Below are positions 16,445 to 27,198 of a stretch of DNA of 33,602 bases, piece by piece (the first letter of the stretch is position 1; each line of letters begins with the position of its first letter). The notes beneath the pieces were generated by a model. It was not told the origin of the DNA. It worked only from the letters and a program-made list of their open reading frames with translations, and made no database searches. The stretch comes from Pseudomonadales bacterium (GTDB lineage Bacteria; Pseudomonadota; Gammaproteobacteria; Pseudomonadales; Azotimanducaceae): the NCBI GenBank assembly GCA_019090385.1, contig JAHRWB010000139.1:1-33602 (forward strand), written 5' to 3'. The position numbers and the translations under genes were made by a program.

Positions 16445-17410
16445 ATGAAAGCGATAGAGCAAGTAGAGGGTCGTTTGTGTTGGAACGATGCAGAGGATCT
16501 AAAGCCTGGGGTGGGTGAAATACTCATTGCTAATCGAGCTACTGCTATCAACAGGGCCGATTTGCTTCAGCGCAAGGGTGCTTATCCACCGCCACCGGGA
16601 GCGAGTCAGGTATTGGGCCTGGAATGTGCCGGAGAGGTAATTGCAGTGGGAGAGGGTGTGGCACGTTTTAAAGCGGGTGATGCCGTATGTGCGTTACTGT
16701 CTGGTGGTGGCTATGCGGAGCAGGTTTGTGTTCCTGCAGGGCAAGCATTGCCGGTACCCAAAGGCTTGAGCTTTGAACAGGCTGCCGCTATCCCAGAAGT
16801 ATTTGCAACTGCATATCTAAATTTGTTTAGTGAAGCGGCCATTCAGCGCACAGAGACGGTTTTATTACATGCGGGTGCCAGCGGCGTTGGGACAGCAGCG
16901 ATACAATTGTGCAAGAGTTTTGATAATCCGTGTTTTGTTACAGTAGGATCGGATGACAAAGTCGAACGTTGTATAGAACTGGGTGCGCGTGGGGGATGTA
17001 ATCGGCACAATGAGAACTTCGTAGAAAAAATTGCGGAATGGACTGAGAGTAAGGGCATTGACGTTATTCTTGATCCTGTGGGTGGACGTTACCTGGCTGA
17101 TAATATTGCCAGTTTGGCATTGGAAGGTCGTTTGGTACTGATAGGTCTAATGGGGGGTATTAAAGCTGAATTGTCTTTGGCCATTCTGCTAACCAAGAGG
17201 CTAAAGGTTGTTGGCTCAACGTTACGTACCCGGACAATAGCGGCAAAATCAAAAATAATGTCAAATCTTGAGCAGTATGTGTGGCAGAAATTTGAATCGG
17301 GAGAGATTCAGCCGGTTATAGAAAGGATTATGCCGATACAAGATGCAGACGCAGCGCATAAACTGGTGGAAAGTGATATGACCTTCGGTAAAGTTATTTT
17401 GACGCTTTAG
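16445..17410 (+). CDS. NAD(P)H quinone oxidoreductase, PIG3/zeta-crystallin type
   Basis: This is a 321-residue zinc-independent medium-chain dehydrogenase/reductase. The substrate domain contains NRADLLQRKGAYPPPPG (about residues 37-53), a PIG3-type signature. The nucleotide-binding motif HAGASGVGTAAIQL lies near 140-153, and LDPVGG near 213. No zinc-ligand cysteine pattern is seen. Family members reduce quinones or enones using NADPH. It starts 45 bp after hisF on the same strand and may be co-transcribed, but no functional link to histidine synthesis is evident. A hairpin lies downstream at 17442-17470. Confidence 0.88.
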   Translation: MKAIEQVEGRLCWNDAEDLKPGVGEILIANRATAINRADLLQRKGAYPPPPGASQVLGLECAGEVIAVGEGVARFKAGDAVCALLSGGGYAEQVCVPAGQALPVPKGLSFEQAAAIPEVFATAYLNLFSEAAIQRTETVLLHAGASGVGTAAIQLCKSFDNPCFVTVGSDDKVERCIELGARGGCNRHNENFVEKIAEWTESKGIDVILDPVGGRYLADNIASLALEGRLVLIGLMGGIKAELSLAILLTKRLKVVGSTLRTRTIAAKSKIMSNLEQYVWQKFESGEIQPVIERIMPIQDADAAHKLVESDMTFGKVILTL

Positions 17411-17441
17411 TACCTCTATATTCTGTGTTTTTCAAAGTAAG

Positions 17442-17470
17442 ACCTGAACCTGGATATATCAGGCTCAGGT
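17442..17470. terminator. Hairpin between convergent oxidoreductase genes
   Basis: ACCTGA-A-CCTG and CAGG-C-TCAGGT pair as a 10-bp stem with one mismatch around a GATATAT loop. It sits in the 107-bp gap between the convergent PIG3-type and OYE-type genes. No T-tract adjoins it, so terminator function is only likely. Confidence 0.45.
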
Positions 17471-17517
17471 ATATCTGCTGACTAGTCATTTATAGATGGG
17501 TTTATGGACGGAAAATA

Positions 17518-18594
17518 TTATTCGGCAACAAAACCACGCCATACTTTCATATACTCAATAAAAGTAGGGCTTAAACCTTCATTTGCCAAATAGGCGTGAC
17601 TAACGGGCAAGCTAGTGGAAGAAAATTTGGCATTTTGTGCAAGTTGCTTAGGAAAATCATGATGCAGAATAGCGGCTCTGCCTAACATCACCCAATCCAC
17701 CCCTTCATCGAGCATGCGCTGTGCTTCATCTCCCGTCATGATTTTTCCGGCAACGCCCAGGCGTACATTGTTTCTATCCAGTTCAGTAAAGTAGGAAAGC
17801 AGACTACGCCCCTGATATGCCTCTTCTACGGGTTCTTTAAAAACGTCCCACAGTGACATATCAAGAAAATCGATGCTGTCAGCAGACATTAATTGCTGTG
17901 AATATTCCAGTATCTCGCTGAGTTGCATACCAAAACGTTCCGGTGATAAACGCAGACCTATAATGAATTCATTGCTACAGCGTTTACGAATTCCAGTGAT
18001 GATATCGTCAATTGGTCGTGTTCTGTTTTCCAGGGAGCCGCCGTATTGATCCTGGCGCAGGTTGATTTCGGCACTTAAAAATTGCCCCAAAATATACCCG
18101 TGGGCACCGTGCAGCTCGATGCCCTGAAACCCGGATTTTTCAGCGCGAACTGCGCCTTCAACAAAGTCATTTATTAATTCTTCGACTTCTGTGGCGGATA
18201 GTTCGCGGGCTTTAAATTCTTCGTTTACGGAAGGGCAAACAGGGGTTTCCCCAATTAGATCCTTGGGTGAGCGCATACCAGCATGGTGCAGCTGCACGAT
18301 GGCCAGGCTGCCTTTAGATTTTATATCAGCCGCGAGTCTTGCCAGGCCAACCAGGTGTTTATCATCAAAAATACCTAACTGGCCGGGAAAACCCTGGCCG
18401 TTTGCCTGTACATGGGCAGCACAAGTCATGGTTAGACCAAAGCCGCCTTCAGCGCGTTTGGTGAGCCAGTGGAATTCATCATCGCCCAGGGTGCCATCTT
18501 CGTGGCTTTGCGAATTTGTGAGCGGGGCGAGCATGAAGCGATTTTTCATGTCGGGTCCGTGGGTAAAGGAAAGCGGGCTAAATAGTGGGCTCAT
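17518..18594 (-). CDS. NADH:flavin oxidoreductase of the Old Yellow Enzyme family
   Basis: This is a 358-residue FMN-dependent TIM-barrel reductase. The barrel begins with [10 protein letters not shown]. The substrate-binding His pair lies in [15 protein letters not shown] (about residues 162-176), and [11 protein letters not shown] follows, a family hallmark. [11 protein letters not shown] near 305-315 marks the FMN phosphate end. Such enzymes reduce activated C=C bonds of enones or nitro-compounds. The ATG overlaps the valS stop as ATGA, so it is the last gene of the pepA-holC-unknown-valS run and is probably translationally coupled to valS. The physiological substrate is unknown. Confidence 0.9.
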   Translation of the reverse strand: MSPLFSPLSFTHGPDMKNRFMLAPLTNSQSHEDGTLGDDEFHWLTKRAEGGFGLTMTCAAHVQANGQGFPGQLGIFDDKHLVGLARLAADIKSKGSLAIVQLHHAGMRSPKDLIGETPVCPSVNEEFKARELSATEVEELINDFVEGAVRAEKSGFQGIELHGAHGYILGQFLSAEINLRQDQYGGSLENRTRPIDDIITGIRKRCSNEFIIGLRLSPERFGMQLSEILEYSQQLMSADSIDFLDMSLWDVFKEPVEEAYQGRSLLSYFTELDRNNVRLGVAGKIMTGDEAQRMLDEGVDWVMLGRAAILHHDFPKQLAQNAKFSSTSLPVSHAYLANEGLSPTFIEYMKVWRGFVAE

Positions 18595-21413
18595 TTTTGG
18601 GGTAGTCCTTTTAACATGATCATTTGTTTGTCGAGATATTTGAGGGTTCGGTCTATTTCGAGCGCGCGTGCTTTTTCTTTGGCAACTACCGCTTCTGGTG
18701 CTTTGCTGACAAATTTTTCATTGGCAAGTTTGGCATTGACGCCTTTCAGCTCTTTACTGAGTTTTTCTGTTTCTTTGTTTAGTCTGGCAATTTCATCAAC
18801 CACGTCTATCAAACCGGCCAATGGCACCATGACCTTCAGATCGCCGACAATTTGCATGGCATTGGGTGGTGGTTCATCGGAGTCTGCCAGCCAGGTTATG
18901 TCATCAACTTTTGCCAGCCGTTTGAATAAAGTATCTGCTTCGGCAAGACGTTTGCGATCCTGTGCGCTACCAGCTTGCAACAATAACGGCACAGTCTGAC
19001 TGGGTTTTATATTTTGTTCACCACGAATATTGCGCAGGCCTGTGATCATGTCCTTTAGCCATTCAACGGTATCCACGGCCTCCTCATCTTGAGGCAGTTC
19101 ATCTAATTTGGGAAAAGCTTGTACCATAATGCTTTTTCCTGAGTTTCCCAATTCCGGTGCTATGCGTTGCCACAGGGTTTCAGTGATGAATGGAATAATA
19201 GGGTGTGCGATACGTAGCAAAACCTCCAGTACTTTGGCCAGTGTGTATCTGGTTGCTGCGATAGTTTGATTGTCGTCTGACTCATCCCAAAGCGCGGGTT
19301 TGCTCAGTTCAAGGTACCAGTCACAATATTCGTGCCAGGCAAATTCGTACACGTGATTGGCATATAGATCAAAACGATAACTTTCAATAGCTCGGGTTGA
19401 GTCCCTGAGTAAATCGTGCGCCCGTGAAATGATCCATCGGTCTACCAGGGTAGGCCGGGTTTCGGCATCAAGCTTTTTATCTGCGACATTCATCAGCACA
19501 AATTTGCTGGCATTCCACAATTTATTACAGAAGTTTCGATAACCTTCAACCCGCTGCATATCCCAGCGAATATCCCGTCCAGTGGATGCCAGCGCACAGT
19601 AGGTGAACCTGACTGCATCGGTACCATAGGCAGGTATACCATCCGGGAATTCTTTGCGGGTTAATTTTCCAATTTTTGCGGCCATTTTGGGCTGCATAAG
19701 ATTGCTGGTTCTTTTTTCAACCAGCTCATCTACTGAAATACCATCTATGATGTCTAGCGGGTCAATGCCATTGCCTTTTGATTTGGACATTTTGTGGCCA
19801 TCGGAATCTTTTACCAGACCATGTATATATACCTGACGAAAGGGTACTTCTCCGGTAAATTTCAGCGACATCATGATCATTCTGGCAACCCAGAAAAATA
19901 TAATATCGTGGCCTGTCACCAATACACTGGTGGGATGGAATTGTTTCAGTTCATTTGTGTTGTCCGGCCAGCCCATGGTTGCAAATGACCACAAAGCTGA
20001 GGAGAACCAGGTTTCCAGAACATCCTCATCCTGGCGTAATTTAACCTCACTACCGAGGGAGTACTTTTTTCTAACTTCCGCTTCACTGGCCCCGACGTAA
20101 CTATTTTTTTGATCATCATACCAGGCCGGAATTCTATGCCCCCACCAGAGTTGTCGGGAAATACACCAGTCTTTTATATCGCGCATCCAGGAAAAATAAG
20201 TGTTTGCATATTGTTTGGGGATAAACTCTATATCGCCATCTTCAACTGCTTTGATGGCAGGATCTGCCAGTGGTTGAATTTTTACGAACCACTGATCTGT
20301 CAGCCAGGGCTCAACTGTTGCACCGGAGCGATCTCCCTTGGGCACCATTAGTTTGTGCGGCTCGGTTTTATCCAGTAAACCCAGTTTTTCAAGGTCGGCG
20401 ATAATCCTTTTGCGCGCATCAAATCGTTCAAGTCCACGATAGGCTTCGGGTGCGTCATCTACTATGTGGGCAGTGCTGGTGAAAATATTGATTTGAGGCA
20501 GGTTGTGGCGTTGGCCCATCTGATAGTCATCAAAATCATGTGCGGGTGTAATCTTTACACACCCGGTACCGAATTCCGGATCGACGTGGGGGTCGCCAAT
20601 GATTGGAATGAGTCGATCGGTTAATGGCAGCTGTATGGTTTCTCCAATAAGATGGGCGTATCGCTCATCTTTAGGGTGGACCGCGACCGCGGTATCACCG
20701 AGCATGGTTTCTGGTCGGGTAGTCGCTACCACCAGGTATTCACCGCAGTTTGCCAGTGGGTAGCGAAAGTGCCACATGTTACCCTGGGTTTCCTCACTGA
20801 TAACTTCCAGATCAGAGATGGCGGTTTCCAACTGTGGGTCCCAATTCACCAGGCGTTTTCCCCGATAGATCAGGTCTTCGTCGTACAAACGAATAAAGAC
20901 TTCCTGCACCGCTGCAGAAAATCCTTCGTCCATGGTAAATCGCTCTCTGGACCAGTCCAGAGAGCAGCCTAATCGTTTAAGCTGTCCGGATATCTGCCCA
21001 CCGGATTCATTTTTCCATTGCCATACGCGCTCAATAAACTTGTCACGCCCCAGTTTGTGTTTGTCGGTACCTTCATTTTCCAATTGCCGTTGCACCAGCA
21101 TTTGGGTGGCAATACCAGCATGATCCATGCCCATTTGCCATAGTGTTTCAGCGCCTTTCATACGGTGATAGCGAGTCAGAGCATCCATCAGGGTATGCTG
21201 GAATGCATGCCCCATATGCAAGGTGCCGGTAACGTTGGGGGGAGGGATTACAATGCAGTAGGGATCAGCACCCTGACCCTTGTCTGATGCGGAAAAATAA
21301 TCCTCATCAAGCCAGCTCTGGTAGATTCCTGCTTCGATTTCCTGGGGATTAAAGTTGGCATCCAACACATTGTTTTCTGTTGTACTGCTTTCTTTACCTG
21401 TGTTGCCGGCCAT
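18591..21413 (-). CDS. valS: Valyl-tRNA synthetase
   Basis: ValS charges tRNA-Val and edits mischarged threonine. The 940-residue product has the class I motifs [13 protein letters not shown] (HIGH-type, about residues 48-60) and [12 protein letters not shown] (about 560-571). An editing domain lies between them. The C-terminal 70 residues form the tRNA-binding coiled coil typical of ValS ([17 protein letters not shown]). AAGGA precedes the ATG by five bases, inside the 3' end of the upstream gene, whose stop lies 17 bases beyond the valS start. The gene is thus embedded in a tight leftward operon. Confidence 0.98.
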   Translation of the reverse strand: MAGNTGKESSTTENNVLDANFNPQEIEAGIYQSWLDEDYFSASDKGQGADPYCIVIPPPNVTGTLHMGHAFQHTLMDALTRYHRMKGAETLWQMGMDHAGIATQMLVQRQLENEGTDKHKLGRDKFIERVWQWKNESGGQISGQLKRLGCSLDWSRERFTMDEGFSAAVQEVFIRLYDEDLIYRGKRLVNWDPQLETAISDLEVISEETQGNMWHFRYPLANCGEYLVVATTRPETMLGDTAVAVHPKDERYAHLIGETIQLPLTDRLIPIIGDPHVDPEFGTGCVKITPAHDFDDYQMGQRHNLPQINIFTSTAHIVDDAPEAYRGLERFDARKRIIADLEKLGLLDKTEPHKLMVPKGDRSGATVEPWLTDQWFVKIQPLADPAIKAVEDGDIEFIPKQYANTYFSWMRDIKDWCISRQLWWGHRIPAWYDDQKNSYVGASEAEVRKKYSLGSEVKLRQDEDVLETWFSSALWSFATMGWPDNTNELKQFHPTSVLVTGHDIIFFWVARMIMMSLKFTGEVPFRQVYIHGLVKDSDGHKMSKSKGNGIDPLDIIDGISVDELVEKRTSNLMQPKMAAKIGKLTRKEFPDGIPAYGTDAVRFTYCALASTGRDIRWDMQRVEGYRNFCNKLWNASKFVLMNVADKKLDAETRPTLVDRWIISRAHDLLRDSTRAIESYRFDLYANHVYEFAWHEYCDWYLELSKPALWDESDDNQTIAATRYTLAKVLEVLLRIAHPIIPFITETLWQRIAPELGNSGKSIMVQAFPKLDELPQDEEAVDTVEWLKDMITGLRNIRGEQNIKPSQTVPLLLQAGSAQDRKRLAEADTLFKRLAKVDDITWLADSDEPPPNAMQIVGDLKVMVPLAGLIDVVDEIARLNKETEKLSKELKGVNAKLANEKFVSKAPEAVVAKEKARALEIDRTLKYLDKQMIMLKGLPQK

Positions 21414-22206
21414 TGGTGTCCTTATGTGAGAGAAACTCTGGTATGTTTTTTAATTCCTGCCGCAAGGACTGGAGAATGCGGTCTCGAAGTTCATCCGTGT
21501 GTTTTATTAACACGTCATTCACGGCTTCACTTATATTTTGTTCCAGACCAAGGTTGATTTTTTTCATGAAAGCATGCGCGGATGCTTCGGCTCTGTCACG
21601 CGACCAATGAATACGTGCAGTGGAAATCTGTTCGCGTGCTACGCCCAGCAATTCATCGTAAGATTGCTTCCAGCTGTCATCCAATAATGCTTCGATAATA
21701 TTCTCGGACAGGGCTCCGGGGACGGTTGTGGTGGGGGTGTTATTTTCCACATGCTCCGCTGGTGCCAGATTTTCTGCAGGTTGGGCTTGCTCGGAAGATA
21801 TGCCGGAATGTTCTTTACTTGCTGACGGGGATGTTATTGAACTGCTTGGTAGATTTTCAGTATCAGGCTGCTCGACAACAACATCACTGAGAAGTGGAAT
21901 ATCATCAATGGGGATGTCTGCATTTTCAGCAGGTTCTATGGGAGTTTTCTCTTCGTCGGTAATACCGGTATCTGCTTGTATAAAAGAAGGTACTTCCGGC
22001 AGCGTGCTCGCTGATGTTATTTCAGGAGGTGGGGCAGCAGAAAAATTTTTTACCGGTTGTAAGCTTATTTTTTTTTCCTGTTTCGGCGATGCTGACAAAT
22101 GCTGCGTTTCTACCGGTGCAGGGACGACCTTGAGTGTGGAACGCAAGGAATCCAGGTCACCTAGTAGCGAATTCTGAGGAATTTCGTCATCCAGTGATTT
22201 AGTCAT
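21394..22206 (-). CDS. Conserved-position protein of unknown function between holC and valS
   Basis: This is a 270-residue protein starting at the ATG 22206; the frame extends 41 codons further, but that part lies over holC. Residues about 20-180 are low-complexity, rich in Pro, Ser, Glu and Ala, and probably disordered. Residues about 185-270 look like a charged amphipathic helical domain ([16 protein letters not shown], then [15 protein letters not shown]). No signal peptide or membrane segment is seen. It overlaps holC by 8 bp and valS by 20 bp, so it is translated as part of this operon. From memory, Pseudomonas also carries a hypothetical gene at this position. I do not recognise a function. 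Confidence 0.8.
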   Translation of the reverse strand: MTKSLDDEIPQNSLLGDLDSLRSTLKVVPAPVETQHLSASPKQEKKISLQPVKNFSAAPPPEITSASTLPEVPSFIQADTGITDEEKTPIEPAENADIPIDDIPLLSDVVVEQPDTENLPSSSITSPSASKEHSGISSEQAQPAENLAPAEHVENNTPTTTVPGALSENIIEALLDDSWKQSYDELLGVAREQISTARIHWSRDRAEASAHAFMKKINLGLEQNISEAVNDVLIKHTDELRDRILQSLRQELKNIPEFLSHKDTNGRQHR

Positions 22207-22636
22207 CCCAATCGTCCATGTTGTGGTGAAAGAGCGGGTAGCCCCGATCTCTATAATATTTGTACTTGTCACGGCCTTCAGTTTTAACGGCATCAACGAC
22301 AATTTCAACGACTCGGTCAAACCGTCCAAAGAAACCCGGTACAGTATTATCCAGATTGATTAGAATTTGATCAAAGTGATCAAGCGGGCTGTCACATCCA
22401 ATATATACCGGTAAATCATGCTGGTCGGCATTGTTATCGATACAGGCGTGGGGTAGAAACTGATGTTCAGGGTACTCCCACATTAACTGGTCAAGGGCCT
22501 TTTGATGTTGTGTCGAGCTGGTATGGATATGAATATGCTGTCCACCCGTTAATGCTTTATATGCAATACGGCATGCGAAGCGCATTCGCGCATCCAGATC
22601 AACGTCGCTGAGAATGTAAAAGTCGACTCGCGTCAT
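22199..22636 (-). CDS. holC: DNA polymerase III chi subunit
   Basis: Chi links the clamp-loader complex to single-strand binding protein on the lagging strand. The product is 145 residues, the usual size. It starts with TRVDFYIL and shows the Rossmann-like order of the family, with GRFDRVVEIV near residues 105-114 and a YRDRGYPLFHHNM C-terminus. It begins 17 bp after the pepA stop and ends inside the next gene by 8 bp. The pepA-holC-valS arrangement is typical of gammaproteobacteria. Confidence 0.93.
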   Translation of the reverse strand: MTRVDFYILSDVDLDARMRFACRIAYKALTGGQHIHIHTSSTQHQKALDQLMWEYPEHQFLPHACIDNNADQHDLPVYIGCDSPLDHFDQILINLDNTVPGFFGRFDRVVEIVVDAVKTEGRDKYKYYRDRGYPLFHHNMDDWDD

Positions 22637-22653
22637 TACAGTTCAATGCTTCC

Positions 22654-24105
22654 CTAACACTGGTCGATAAGATATTGAAACAATAATGGCACAGGTCTGC
22701 CAGTGGACCCCTTACGTGCCCCACTTAGCCAGGCTGTGCCTGCTATATCCAGATGAGCCCAGTGGTATTTTTTAGCGTATCGCGAAAGAAAGCAGGCCGC
22801 AGTAATTGAACCTGCTTCGCGGCCCCCGATATTTGCCATGTCGGCAAAATTACTGTTCAGCTGTTGTTGGTAGTCGTCCCAGATGGGTAAGCGCCAAACC
22901 CGATCATGGATAAAATTACCGGCATTATCCAGCTGCTCGGCCAGTTGGTCATGGTTGGCAAACATGCCGGTGGCGTGGGAGCCCAATGCCATAACACATG
23001 CACCGGTGAGCGTGGCCACATCGATAACTGCTTTAGGTTTGTAGCGTTCGGCATAGGTGAGCGCGTCGCATAGTACCAAACGGCCTTCGGCATCAGTATT
23101 GAGAATTTCTATGGTTTGACCGGATAGAGATTTCACAACATCTCCCGGTCTGCTGGCCTTGCCACTGGGCATATTTTCCGCAGCTGCGACCAGTGTGACA
23201 AGATTGATGGGCAGTTTGGCTGCGATAACAGAACTTGTTGTGCCGAGCACTGCTGCAGCACCACCCATATCAAATTTCATTTCATCCATGGCCGCGCCGG
23301 GTTTTAGACTAATACCTCCGGAATCAAAGGTTATCCCTTTGCCCACCAGTACGATGGGGGCTTCTTTCGCTTTTCCTCCACGGTATTCGATGATTATAAA
23401 TTTACCGGGTTGATCACTGCCCGCTGATACGGACATAAATGCGCCCATGCCAAGTTTAGTGATTTGGCGTTCGTCAAGGATCTTTACCGTGGTCTTCTTG
23501 TCCGTACTGAACTTGCGCGCACTGCGCGCGAGATAGCTGGGATTACATATGTTAGGAGGGCAGTTGGCCAAATCCCTGCTCAGAGAAGCCCCTATATCAA
23601 GCGCGTTCCCTTCTCGAACGGCTTTTAGAACCATAGAACGGTCGCGGGCTTGGGTATGTATTGCCAGTTTGCTGAGCGACTTGCTTTTGCTTGTTGAATT
23701 CTTTTGGGCGGCAAATTCGTACAGGGTTGATGAGACCGCATCAAGCGCCAGTCGGGTGATTGCATAGGTTTTTTTGCTGCATTTCAGAGTAAGGCTGGCA
23801 GTAGCACTGGTAAAACCCGCCTTTTTGAAACCTGCGGCCATAGCATTTAGCACTTTTTGCAGTTGGGCATCACTAAGTTGTGATTCCTTGCCAACACCCA
23901 GGACCAGTAAGCGTTTTATAGGGCAAGTGCTGGGGAGAGAAATCAGCAATGTGCGGCCGGGTGCATTATCAAAGTCGCGTGTTACGTGACCCAGATAAGT
24001 ATTTATTTTAAGCTGTTTGCCTAGGCTTCCAAGTGCACTTGAAGGTAGGGCTAAACATTCAGTTTTAATGTTGGCCAGTGGCCCTGTTTTTGTTGTGTAT
24101 TTCAT
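22654..24105 (-). CDS. pepA: Leucyl aminopeptidase (cytosol aminopeptidase, M17)
   Basis: PepA is a hexameric di-metal aminopeptidase. In E. coli it also binds DNA as a Xer accessory factor and as a repressor of carAB. The 483-residue product has Lys256 in [10 protein letters not shown] and the family signature NTDAEGRL at 336-343, with the catalytic Arg342. All metal ligands visible in these motifs are kept. The N-terminal domain (residues 1-160) is diverged, as usual. The ATG at 24105 has no clear ribosome site. Only 48 bp separate it from the divergent lptF gene, so the two promoters must overlap. Confidence 0.96.
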   Translation of the reverse strand: MKYTTKTGPLANIKTECLALPSSALGSLGKQLKINTYLGHVTRDFDNAPGRTLLISLPSTCPIKRLLVLGVGKESQLSDAQLQKVLNAMAAGFKKAGFTSATASLTLKCSKKTYAITRLALDAVSSTLYEFAAQKNSTSKSKSLSKLAIHTQARDRSMVLKAVREGNALDIGASLSRDLANCPPNICNPSYLARSARKFSTDKKTTVKILDERQITKLGMGAFMSVSAGSDQPGKFIIIEYRGGKAKEAPIVLVGKGITFDSGGISLKPGAAMDEMKFDMGGAAAVLGTTSSVIAAKLPINLVTLVAAAENMPSGKASRPGDVVKSLSGQTIEILNTDAEGRLVLCDALTYAERYKPKAVIDVATLTGACVMALGSHATGMFANHDQLAEQLDNAGNFIHDRVWRLPIWDDYQQQLNSNFADMANIGGREAGSITAACFLSRYAKKYHWAHLDIAGTAWLSGARKGSTGRPVPLLFQYLIDQC

Positions 24106-24153
24106 ATGTGGGTCAGATTGCGAATTGTTATAGGGATTTTAGTTTAAAAGATC

Positions 24154-25230
24154 ATGGGTGTCGCGTTCCGCTATTTGACAAAAGAGTTATTGGCAGTTTT
24201 TTTAGTAACAACAACCGTTTTGTTACTTGTGGGAATTGGCGGTCGATTTATCGGCTATTTACAGGAAGCGGTGCTGGGCAAGTATGCTGCGGATATATTA
24301 CTGACACTAATTTCCCTTCGACTTCCCGAGTTCTTACAGTTAACCATACCCTTTGCCTATTTTCTGGCAGTAGTTTTAACTACCAGCCGTTGGTATGCGG
24401 ATCACGAAATGACCGCAATTATAGCCGGTGGTGGTAGTCCTGCAAGGGTATTGTTGTGGGTGATGACTAGCGGTGTTGTACTCAGCGCTGTGGTAGCTAC
24501 TTTGACATTTGTTCTGACACCGGTCGCAAGTATAGCCCTGGCCGATGTGTTTTCTGAGCAGCGCCAGGCTCGTGAATTTCAGGGCATCACACCTGGAGTT
24601 TTTCATAGTTTCTCCAGTGGTAAGCGTGTGACATACTCGGAAAATATGTCTGAAGACAAGTCAGAGCTAATTGAGGTATTTCTTTCTGAACAACGCAGTT
24701 CAGGTGCGGAAGTCCTTATTTGGGCGGATAAGGGTACCCAATACTATGATGCCAGTACTGGTAGTCGCTTCTTACTGCTGGAGGACGGGTTTCGGTATGA
24801 GGGTACGCCGGGCACATCTGAGTTTCGAATCGTGCAATTTGAAACGCTCAGCCAGCGCGTGAACTCCTCGCCCAAAAGAGCAAATAGAACAAATATTAGC
24901 GCGTTATCTACCCAGGATTTATTGGTCGCGCCCGGTCGGGAAGCGAAAGCTGAGCTGCATTGGCGATTGTCCCTGCCATTGATGACGCTGATTACCGGTT
25001 TATGCGGGTTTGTAGTTTCCCGGGTAAAGCCAAGGGCGGGTAGGTTTGCCATGATTGTGCCCGCTCTAGTGGTTATTATGACTTATTATTTGCTGTTGCT
25101 TGCTACGCGCCACGCCTTGAGTACCGGCTCATTGTCCGAGCTTGTCGGTTTTTGGCCTGTGCACTTGTTGTTCCTGGTGGGGGGGCTGATTGCCTTGAAG
25201 TTGATGTCGCGGCCTGCAGTGGTGACTTGA
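24154..25230 (+). CDS. lptF: LPS export ABC transporter permease LptF
   Basis: LptF is one of two inner-membrane permeases that, with the LptB ATPase, extract LPS and feed the LptC-A-D bridge. The 358-residue product has the expected order: a cluster of three N-terminal membrane helices (residues about 12-120), a periplasmic beta-jellyroll (about 125-265), and three C-terminal helices (about 270-350). FRYLTKELLAVF at the N-terminus is typical. It is followed after 7 bp by lptG, and the pair is transcribed divergently from pepA, the usual gammaproteobacterial layout. Confidence 0.95.
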   Translation: MGVAFRYLTKELLAVFLVTTTVLLLVGIGGRFIGYLQEAVLGKYAADILLTLISLRLPEFLQLTIPFAYFLAVVLTTSRWYADHEMTAIIAGGGSPARVLLWVMTSGVVLSAVVATLTFVLTPVASIALADVFSEQRQAREFQGITPGVFHSFSSGKRVTYSENMSEDKSELIEVFLSEQRSSGAEVLIWADKGTQYYDASTGSRFLLLEDGFRYEGTPGTSEFRIVQFETLSQRVNSSPKRANRTNISALSTQDLLVAPGREAKAELHWRLSLPLMTLITGLCGFVVSRVKPRAGRFAMIVPALVVIMTYYLLLLATRHALSTGSLSELVGFWPVHLLFLVGGLIALKLMSRPAVVT

Positions 25231-25237
25231 GCTGGAT

Positions 25238-26389
25238 ATGCCAAAAAATAATAAAAAGCAGGGTGTATTTATCTTTTCGACCATGGATCGATACATTGGT
25301 GGTGTCTTACTTAAAACCATTATGGTGGTGTTACTGGCGTTTATCGGCATAAATAGTGTTTTTGCACTTGTGGATGAGCTGGGGGAGTATAAGTCGGGCT
25401 ATGGCTTGCTCGAGGTCTTAAATTTTATAGTACTCACTACGCCCCGGAGAATTTATGAGCTGGCACCCTTTGTTGTATTTATGGGGGCATTGTCTGGTCT
25501 GAGTATGCTTGCCAGCCATTCCGAGCTAACGGTATTTCGCACCAGCGGGGTGTCTGTTCATCGCTTGCTACTCGCGGTTATGGGCCCGGTAGTATTCTTG
25601 TTGATTTGTTCCGCTTTGATTGGAGAATATCTGGCTCCTTGGGGTGAGGAACAGGCTGAACTATATAAAGCGCGGTATCTGGAAGAATTAAAAGAACGCG
25701 ACAATACTGATCCGGGCTCCGAGGGTAAAAAGAGTTTGCAGAGCATTAAGCTAGCAGACTTTCACTGGTACAAGCAGGCTGGGTTGTTTATGCGCGTGCA
25801 GGCCATGGATGAGCAGGGCAATATGTTTGGTATTAAGCAATACCAGGTAAATGAAGAGCATGTATTGGATTGGATAAGAGTAGCCGAAAGTGCGGTTTAT
25901 ATTGGAGATAAGGAGTGGCGACTTAAAAATGTCGTTGAGACGCGTTTCAAGCCGCAAGGTGTTAGCGTTGAAGCACATGAGTATTTTATCTGGCAGACAG
26001 ATGCAGACCCGCGGCAGTTTAGTGCCAGCGTGTTGGTGGAGCCGCGCAAGTTGTCGATCTCTGATCTAATCTATCAGATTGAGTATATGCAGAAGGGCGG
26101 GCTGAACTCCAAGCAGTATCAGTTAGCACTTTGGGGCAAGTTATTGCAGCCAGTTAGCATTATCGCTTTAACCGTGCTTGCGGTGGGATTTATCCTGGGG
26201 CCGCTTCGTAGCGTGGGCATGGGGGCTAGATTATCCATAGGCCTGTTGGTTGGCCTATTGTTTAAATATTCCCAGGATTTGTTTGGGCCGCTCAGTGTCC
26301 TGTATTCGTTACCACCCTGGTTTGCAGTTTTATTACCGATATTTATAACGGCGATGTTTGGCTGGTTAGGCCTGCGGAAACTGGGCTGA
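25238..26389 (+). CDS. lptG: LPS export ABC transporter permease LptG
   Basis: LptG is the partner permease of LptF. It has 383 residues with the same plan: N-terminal helices, a periplasmic jellyroll (about residues 140-280), and C-terminal helices ending in GWLGLRKLG. The segment STMDRYIGGVLLKTI fits the family start, so a second ATG at 25283 (residue 16) is an alternative initiation site. The first ATG gives a basic N-terminal extension (MPKNNKKQ). It lies 7 bp behind lptF in one operon and is convergent with the RDD gene. Confidence 0.94.
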   Translation: MPKNNKKQGVFIFSTMDRYIGGVLLKTIMVVLLAFIGINSVFALVDELGEYKSGYGLLEVLNFIVLTTPRRIYELAPFVVFMGALSGLSMLASHSELTVFRTSGVSVHRLLLAVMGPVVFLLICSALIGEYLAPWGEEQAELYKARYLEELKERDNTDPGSEGKKSLQSIKLADFHWYKQAGLFMRVQAMDEQGNMFGIKQYQVNEEHVLDWIRVAESAVYIGDKEWRLKNVVETRFKPQGVSVEAHEYFIWQTDADPRQFSASVLVEPRKLSISDLIYQIEYMQKGGLNSKQYQLALWGKLLQPVSIIALTVLAVGFILGPLRSVGMGARLSIGLLVGLLFKYSQDLFGPLSVLYSLPPWFAVLLPIFITAMFGWLGLRKLG

Positions 26390-26462
26390 AGTTGGTTTGA
26401 CGACAATTTTTTTCAGCCTTGCTCTCCAATACTCCTCACTGCTTGATGAAGCACCAGTGGGC

Positions 26463-26888
26463 TTAGTCCAGCATAATATATGTGCCGGATAGGAGATCAG
26501 AAAATGAGCGGTTTTGTTTGTCGACAATAATCCATACGTAGCCGAGGCCCAGGCTGGCGATATTGAGTATCGCACCGATTATTCTCAGAACCACGTGCTT
26601 CGGGGTGAGCTCGATCCCGGAAGCAGTAGCCAAGTGAGTGTGCCACGCCATCATACCTAGCGTGCGGCCACGGTACATCCAAAAAAAGTAGAAAAACAGG
26701 AGGGTCTCAAGTAAACAGATTATTTGAACTGCATAAGCCGGTATGATTTGTTCCACTGCAGAGTTTGAATCGCTGGCCATAGCAATAATAACCAGGGTTA
26801 GAAACCAGATCGCAAAAACCAGAAGGCTATCATAGAGAATTGCGCCCAGGCGCTTTGTAATACCGGCAGGTTTTATTGTGGGGCTCAC
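26463..26888 (-). CDS. RDD-family membrane protein
   Basis: This 141-residue protein has the RDD domain: a conserved Arg and Asp in the first helix region (KRLGAILYDSLL, residues about 12-23) and the last Asp in RSFSDLLSGT near the C-terminus. Three hydrophobic helices are apparent. The molecular role is poorly defined; some members are linked to ion or substrate transport. The start is GTG at 26888 with no clear ribosome site. TTGTGAG, which includes this start codon on the minus strand, recurs twice just upstream. It is convergent with lptG. Confidence 0.88.
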   Translation of the reverse strand: MSPTIKPAGITKRLGAILYDSLLVFAIWFLTLVIIAMASDSNSAVEQIIPAYAVQIICLLETLLFFYFFWMYRGRTLGMMAWHTHLATASGIELTPKHVVLRIIGAILNIASLGLGYVWIIVDKQNRSFSDLLSGTYIMLD

Positions 26889-26930
26889 AACGGGATTAAT
26901 AATTGTGAGTCTCCCTTGGATAATTGTGAG
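26884..26930. repeat. Three TTGTGAG motifs around the RDD gene start
   Basis: CTCACAA at 26884-26890 (minus-strand TTGTGAG, containing the GTG start) is followed by plus-strand copies at 26903-26909 and 26924-26930. The last two lie in an 11-bp direct repeat, ATAATTGTGAG, spaced 21 bp apart. The motif resembles half of a CRP or LacI-type operator. A full CRP site (TGTGA-N6-TCACA) is not formed. Confidence 0.45.
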
Positions 26931-27198
26931 CTTGGTGTGTTTTGATGGCCTTCAAATGTGAGTACTGGGTGCAGGGTGTCCAGCTAGAGCACATCAAAGA
27001 CATACTCTAACTGGTGCACTGGCTATCCTATCCAGACCGTCGAAGATTTACGCTTCAACGGGTCAGTATCCACCGACAAGAAGCACTTTAACTTAGCGCA
27101 ACAAATTAATCAACTACATAAAGCTATTGATATAAGTTATTGAATATATACAACTTATTAAAATTAATGTTTGTTGGTATTGCATGCAAGCTGTATAA
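26931..27198. other. Gene-free, decayed-looking stretch
   Basis: There is no open frame of useful length on either strand. One short plus-strand reading at about 27028-27141 (FNGSVSTDKKHFNLAQQ...) ends at a TGA and matches nothing I recognise. The stretch becomes AT-rich around 27120-27190. It adjoins the acyl-CoA dehydrogenase remnant and may be further eroded coding sequence. Confidence 0.4.

Noticed and set aside
26385-26425. GGCTGAA/TTCAGCC inverted repeat at the lptG end
   Set aside because: The arms are 7 bp with a loop of about 20 bases; chance pairing is likely, although a T-run lies inside.
26931-27198. Transposase remnant in the decayed stretch
   Set aside because: No terminal inverted repeats, target duplication or recognisable transposase motif could be found by eye.
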